Source: UBA1231 sp045123185
Lineage (GTDB): Bacteria; Bacillota_I; Bacilli_A; ML615J-28; CAG-313
Length of the DNA: 8,388 nucleotides
Reading direction: 5' to 3'
NCBI GenBank assembly: GCA_045123185.1
Contig: JBGVIL010000218.1
Span: 1 to 8,388, forward strand
Of the stretch, positions 1 to 6,000 are shown in pieces; position 1 is the first letter of the stretch, and each line of letters opens with the position of its first letter. A program made the position numbers and the translations under genes. The notes beneath the pieces were generated by a model, which saw nothing but the letters and a program-made list of their open reading frames with translations, did no database searches and was not told the origin of the DNA.

Positions 1-1
1 A

Positions 2-3000
2 GGCGAATGGGTCATAGACCAAAAAGCTATTCAAACTTCAATTATAGATGCCGAAGGTAATTTTGAATCTGACCATGTAGAAGGTGCTTTAAGAGAATTA
101 TCAGACAGAATTAAACAAGGCGAAGGAATGGAAGAATTAGAAATTAAAATAAATGCTGTTACCGATAAAGTTGGTAGTGTAAGTAGTCAAGTAAATACTT
201 TAAATACTAAAGTTAATGCATTAGAAGAAGATGTTGAATGGCTAAAAGAAAATGGTGGTGGTGGAGCTGGAACTGTATTACCTACTATAGAGTCCGATTT
301 TGTTGATTGTGCCATAGATAGGGGCACTTCTATAAGCATCCCGATATTCTTTACTTCACCTAATATGGGTGAGGGTACGGCTTATATTTTAATTAATAAC
401 ATACAAATACTCAAACAAACAGTTAAACAAGGTGATAATTTAATAAACATAGATGGCGAATATTTCATTACTACTGAAAATGTTATTACTATTTATGTTA
501 AAGATAGAGCAGAATTAATTTCTAATAGACTAACATGGAATGTTATATCTGGTGGAATAGAGATAAGTACAACATTTGATTATGAAGTGGATTATGGAAT
601 AACAGATACTATTAAAATACCTTATAATATAGAAACTGGTATTGAAGAAGATATTACTTTAACTTTTACTATAGATGGAAATTCTATGACTTATAGTTCT
701 GTTAATGGATACAATTTTATAAGTTTAAAAGGTTCAGAAATAGGATTCGGTGTTCATGCTATTTCATTACAAGCTACTGTAGGAAAATATAAATCAAATA
801 TAATTAATTTTAATATAGTAATTGTTTCAACAAATAACCTATATCTATCTTCTTCTTTTATAGATGGAAGTAAGTTTTTATATGGAACACCAGTTATAGT
901 TCAATATAGACTTTCTAAGAAGTCTTCAGAAGACTTTATTGTGTATTTATCAATAGATGGCGTAATAGAAAAAACAAGAACTGTACCCGTAGGTAGTTAT
1001 AGTTGGACTATAGAGAAAATGTCTAAAGGTAATCATAAGTTAACTATAAGAGCAGTAAGCAAAGATGGTTCAGAAGATATATCTATAAATCTTGATGTAA
1101 CAATAGAAACTGGGAATTATACACCAGTAGAAGAAGTTACCATGGGGTTACAATGTGATTTAAATGCGGTTGGAAAATCTAACGAAGATAGCAATATAGA
1201 AACATGGATAGATAATAGTGGAAATGGGCACAATGGTGAGTTGATTAATTTTAACTTCGGTTCAAATGGTTTCATGAATGATACATTGGTTTGCGATGCA
1301 GATGCTTATGTTAAAATACCATGGAGTCCTTGGAAAGATAATGCCATAGATGGTTCTACATTTGATTTAATATACACGCCTATTAATAGTGGCTTAGAAG
1401 AAGCAAGAGTTATAGATTACACTACTATAATAGATGAAGCTAGTACAGCGGAGATAAAACCATTTAAGGGTTTATTTGCAGATATATTGAGAACAATACC
1501 ATCCTCTGCTTCAAGTGGTTCTTCAGCGGGTAAAGTAAATTTAGATGATGAAAATGGTGAAATACATTTAACATGGGTACTAGATAGGGAAAATAAATTT
1601 TTAAAAGTGTATGTTAATGCTGTTTTATCTCGTATAATGTATTTAACCGATAGTGGTTCAGGTGTTAATAAAAAATATGAAGACTTTTCATTAGATGAAT
1701 ATATATATTTAAATTCCACAAAAGGTGAAAATTGTGGTACTAATAACATAAAAAGATTTAGAGTATATAATAGAGCCTTAACCTCTGATGAAGTACTAAG
1801 GAATTATTTAGCAAATATTACAGATTTGGCAGAACAAGAACGTTTATATAATTTCAATTATAAAAACACTACGATGCCAAAAATGTATTTAACTGGCGAC
1901 ACAACTAATATGACACCAGAACAAACAGTTCCTATGAAGATTGAATACGTATCCTCAAATGAAGATAAATATGGACAATCATTCTTTACTGGTATCCAAA
2001 ATAATTTAGTTTGTATCCAAGGTACGAGTTCATTACAATATGTGTTAAAAAATTATACTATATATTTAAAAGATGAATATGGTGCTGATATGTATTATAA
2101 CCCATATGGTGTGGGTTCTAAACCTAGTAATGTGTTCTGTTTAAAAGCTGATTATATGGAATCCTCACACGCTAACAATACAGGAATGGCTCGTTTTATA
2201 AATGATTGTGTTTATGATACTAAACTACCAATGCAATCAGAAGATAGTAATTGTAGAAGTACAATAAATGGATTCCCTGTAGAATTATACATTAATAATA
2301 AATATATTGGTGTATATAATTTCAATTATGATAGATATTCAAATCAGGCTTTTGGGTATGATTATACGAAATATCCTGATATATTAGTATACGAAGTAAA
2401 CTCAAACTCAAATACTAGTGCTGGTGCATTTTTTAAATATGGCGAAGATACTGTTTCTTCTGCCAACATTACTGAATTAAATTATTATAAAAGAGATTTT
2501 AATTTAATTTATGGTAATAGGACGGCAGATACTGATACTTACGCTGAAATAAAAAATTTAGTAGAATGGGTTTCTACAGCAGAACAAGACTTATTTAGAG
2601 AAACAATAAGTGAACATTTTAATAAAGAGTACTTATTTAGATATTATTTGGTTTGTCTTATGATAGGTGCTGTTGACTCATTAGGTAAGAACATGAAACT
2701 ACTAACAATTGATGGTAGGGTTTTCTATCCCGTATTCTACGATTTAGATACTTGTTTGGGTATAGATAACAGTGGTTATTTAACTATAGAAACTGATGTA
2801 GAAATTGAAACTGGTTCTTACAATACGAATAATAGTAAATTATGGACAAAAGTGTGGAATTTCTTTAATGCAGAAATTAAAGAAGAATGGGCTAAAATGA
2901 GACAAGGTAGTTTTACCTTAGATAATTTAATGAAATATTTATATGATGACCAAATATCTGTTATAAGCCAAAAACAATATAATGACGATGCTCAAGTTAA

Positions 3001-6000
3001 ATATCTTAATTTTGGTTCATTATATACATATTGTTGTCATGGTAGTAAAGAACATCAAATTAAGCGCTGGTTAAGAGAAAGAATAGCATATGTTGATAGT
3101 ATGATGGGGTATTTTACTTCAACTCAAGATATGGTTACAATAAGAATGAATAAATCGGGTGCTGTATCTTTTAAAGTAACACCATATATACCACTATACT
3201 TTAGCGTAAAATGGAATAATGGTGATAATGGTACACAAACATTCAGAATTAAAAGAGGGCAAAGTCAGACCTTTAATTTTAATAGCGTATCTGATACTGA
3301 CCAAGAAGTAATAATATATCACGCTCAATATATTAAAAAGTTAGATAATTTAAGTAATTTAAATCCTAGTTCTTGTATTTTATCAAATGCAAGAAAACTC
3401 ACAAATGTAGAAATACATTCAACCGAATTATACAATATAAATGTAGAAAACAATATATATTTAAGGAATATAGATTTATCTGGTTGCTCTGCATTAGGTA
3501 CTGTTACAGCTACAGGAAGTTCCTTAAATTTATCTAATTGTAAATATTTAAAATATGTAGATGTTAGGGGTACTGCGTTAACAGAGGTACAGTTAAATTC
3601 AGATGGTGGTAGTTTGACAGAGATTTATTATCCTACCACTATACAAAGCATACAATTAATAAATCAAAGATTATTGGAAGTATTGGGACTACCTTATGTA
3701 AATGGTGTTGCAAAATCCCTATATACGGTATCAATAGAAAACTGCCCAAGAATATATAAATTAAATGATAGTAGTGATGAAAGTGTATATAGTTCTTTTA
3801 AGGGTATGGCGTATGTTAATAATTTAACTTTAAAAAATTGCTTAGACATCATAACAACAATGAATTACACCGGATTTAGTAATTTGCAAAGCATGACATT
3901 GATTAATATGGGTAAATTAACAAGTTTAGGTTTTGATGAAATGAATTTGTTGACTTCTACTGGAATGTTAAAATATATTAAAGTTTCAGGATGTGATAAT
4001 TTAACAGAAGTAACGTTTAATAGTAACAGAACAGCTTATGGGGCAGTATTTGGTGAAAACGCAATATTAAACTTAGAAGAAAATAAAAGCACAATTAGTA
4101 TAACAGGAAACGAATGTATTAAAGGGTTAAAGACAATAATATTACCTACTAGTTTAAAAAATATAAACTTTGAAACTAAAGACTCATTGCATACAAGTAT
4201 AGTTAATTTATGGAGCAGTATGAGTTGTTCAGTAAATACTTCTAGCACTATTCCAACAGTAAATCATTCTATTGATGGATTTAAAGGTATTGATTTAAAA
4301 GATATTAATATAGAAAATATAAACTTATATTCTTTAATAAATATACCTAAAGCTATTAATTTTAATATAGCACCAACTATTGTAAACCCAAATTTTAATA
4401 CTAATAGAGATGGTGTCGATTATCCATTTTTAATAATCGAAGGGAATATTGATTTAAGTAATTATAGTAGCACATATGATTATTTATTCAAAGGATTAGA
4501 TTTTGAAAGTATTAACTTAACAATGCCAACAAGTATAGCCCAAACAAGTTTCAATTATTGTTTTGCTAATACTATAAATATTGAAAATATATTAGAAGGG
4601 TTTTTAAATAAAATAAATATTATTTCAGGGCAATATATGTTTTCTAATAGTGATATAATAGATGAGGAACTACAATTAGTTTTGGATAAAACCGACACTT
4701 ATGATGGTGATGTTAGCTATTGTTTTAGTGGGTGTAAAAACATAAATATACCTATGCTAACAATAAAACCTATTATAAAAGTAGAAGGGCTATTTAAATC
4801 TAGTAGCATTAATGATATTACTAATATTACAATAAATAATGCACAGATTCCATCATTATTTGAAAATTGTTTAAATATAACAACTGATATACTTATCCCA
4901 GATAGTATAACAAATTGTACTAAAACGTTTTATAATTGTACTGGTATAACTCATGTCCATTCGAATTGGGAAACTTCATTAGCTTCATCAACAATTGATT
5001 GTTATTATAATTGCATTAATATAACACACGTGGATAAAAAAGAATGTTCTTTAGGTTATTATTTTATTCCATCTGAATGGGGTGGCAAAGGATTAAAATA
5101 TGATACTTCATGTATATATAAATTAACTACACCTGAAGACGAATATTCTTTAGGGCAATTGAGATTTTATAACACTAATACTACTACAACAAGATATATG
5201 TATATTGTAGATGTTAATAATAATTCTTTAGTAACAACAATAACTTTTAGTGGTCATACTACTGGTATAGGTTGTAGGATACCAAAAGCGGGTGATTATT
5301 ATTTATTAACAACCGACATCGTGGGTGGTAGTATAAGTGATGAATTATCTGTTATAGTTAAAGAAATAGTTCATTTATGTTCAGATGAAACAATAACAGC
5401 CTATATTTTGGAAAAATTTAAATATGCCGAGAAAATCAATTTAAGTGATTGCACAATCAATGGTATTGGTTTATTTGAATCATTTACACAATTAAAAGAA
5501 ATTAATTTTACAAATGTTACTTATGTTTATAAAAGTATGCTTGATTGTTGTAATGGATGTACTTCATTAACTAGTGTTATAGGGTTAAATCCATTAAATT
5601 GTAATAGTTTTGAAGGTGCTTTTCAAAATTGTACCTCTTTAAAAGAAGATATAGCTTTAACATCAAATGTTACTAATACAATAAATATGTACTATGGTTG
5701 TACAGGCTTAAAAAGTGTCCATGCTAACTGGATTGTTTGTATAAATGCAAGTCCAAGAAATTGTTACTTCGGATGTTCGGGCATACAACTTATAAATGGT
5801 GAAATTGGTGATTTAAGCAATATACCTCAATCTTGGGGTGGTAAGATGTTGGAAGATAAAGATTATGATATAGTTACAGTTTTAATAAGTGCTGAAAATA
5901 CTACTGTTACATTGGGTCTTGAATACACTTTCAATAAAACTGATTGGGGCGATGGCACTTTTAATACGCTTAATTCACACGTGTATAAAAACCCTGGAAC

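Noticed and set aside
128..130. ATG at 128 as the start of the giant gene
   Set aside because: The frame is open upstream to the window edge and encodes fibre-like sequence; only a weak purine-rich stretch precedes the ATG.
1417..1749. Reverse-strand open frame of 110 codons
   Set aside because: It lies wholly antisense to the LamG-coding region, has no ribosome binding site I can see and no recognisable protein; open antisense frames are expected in this composition.
4036..4248. Reverse-strand open frame of 70 codons
   Set aside because: Antisense to the LRR coding region; its hydrophobic translation is what the complement of this AT-rich sequence would give.
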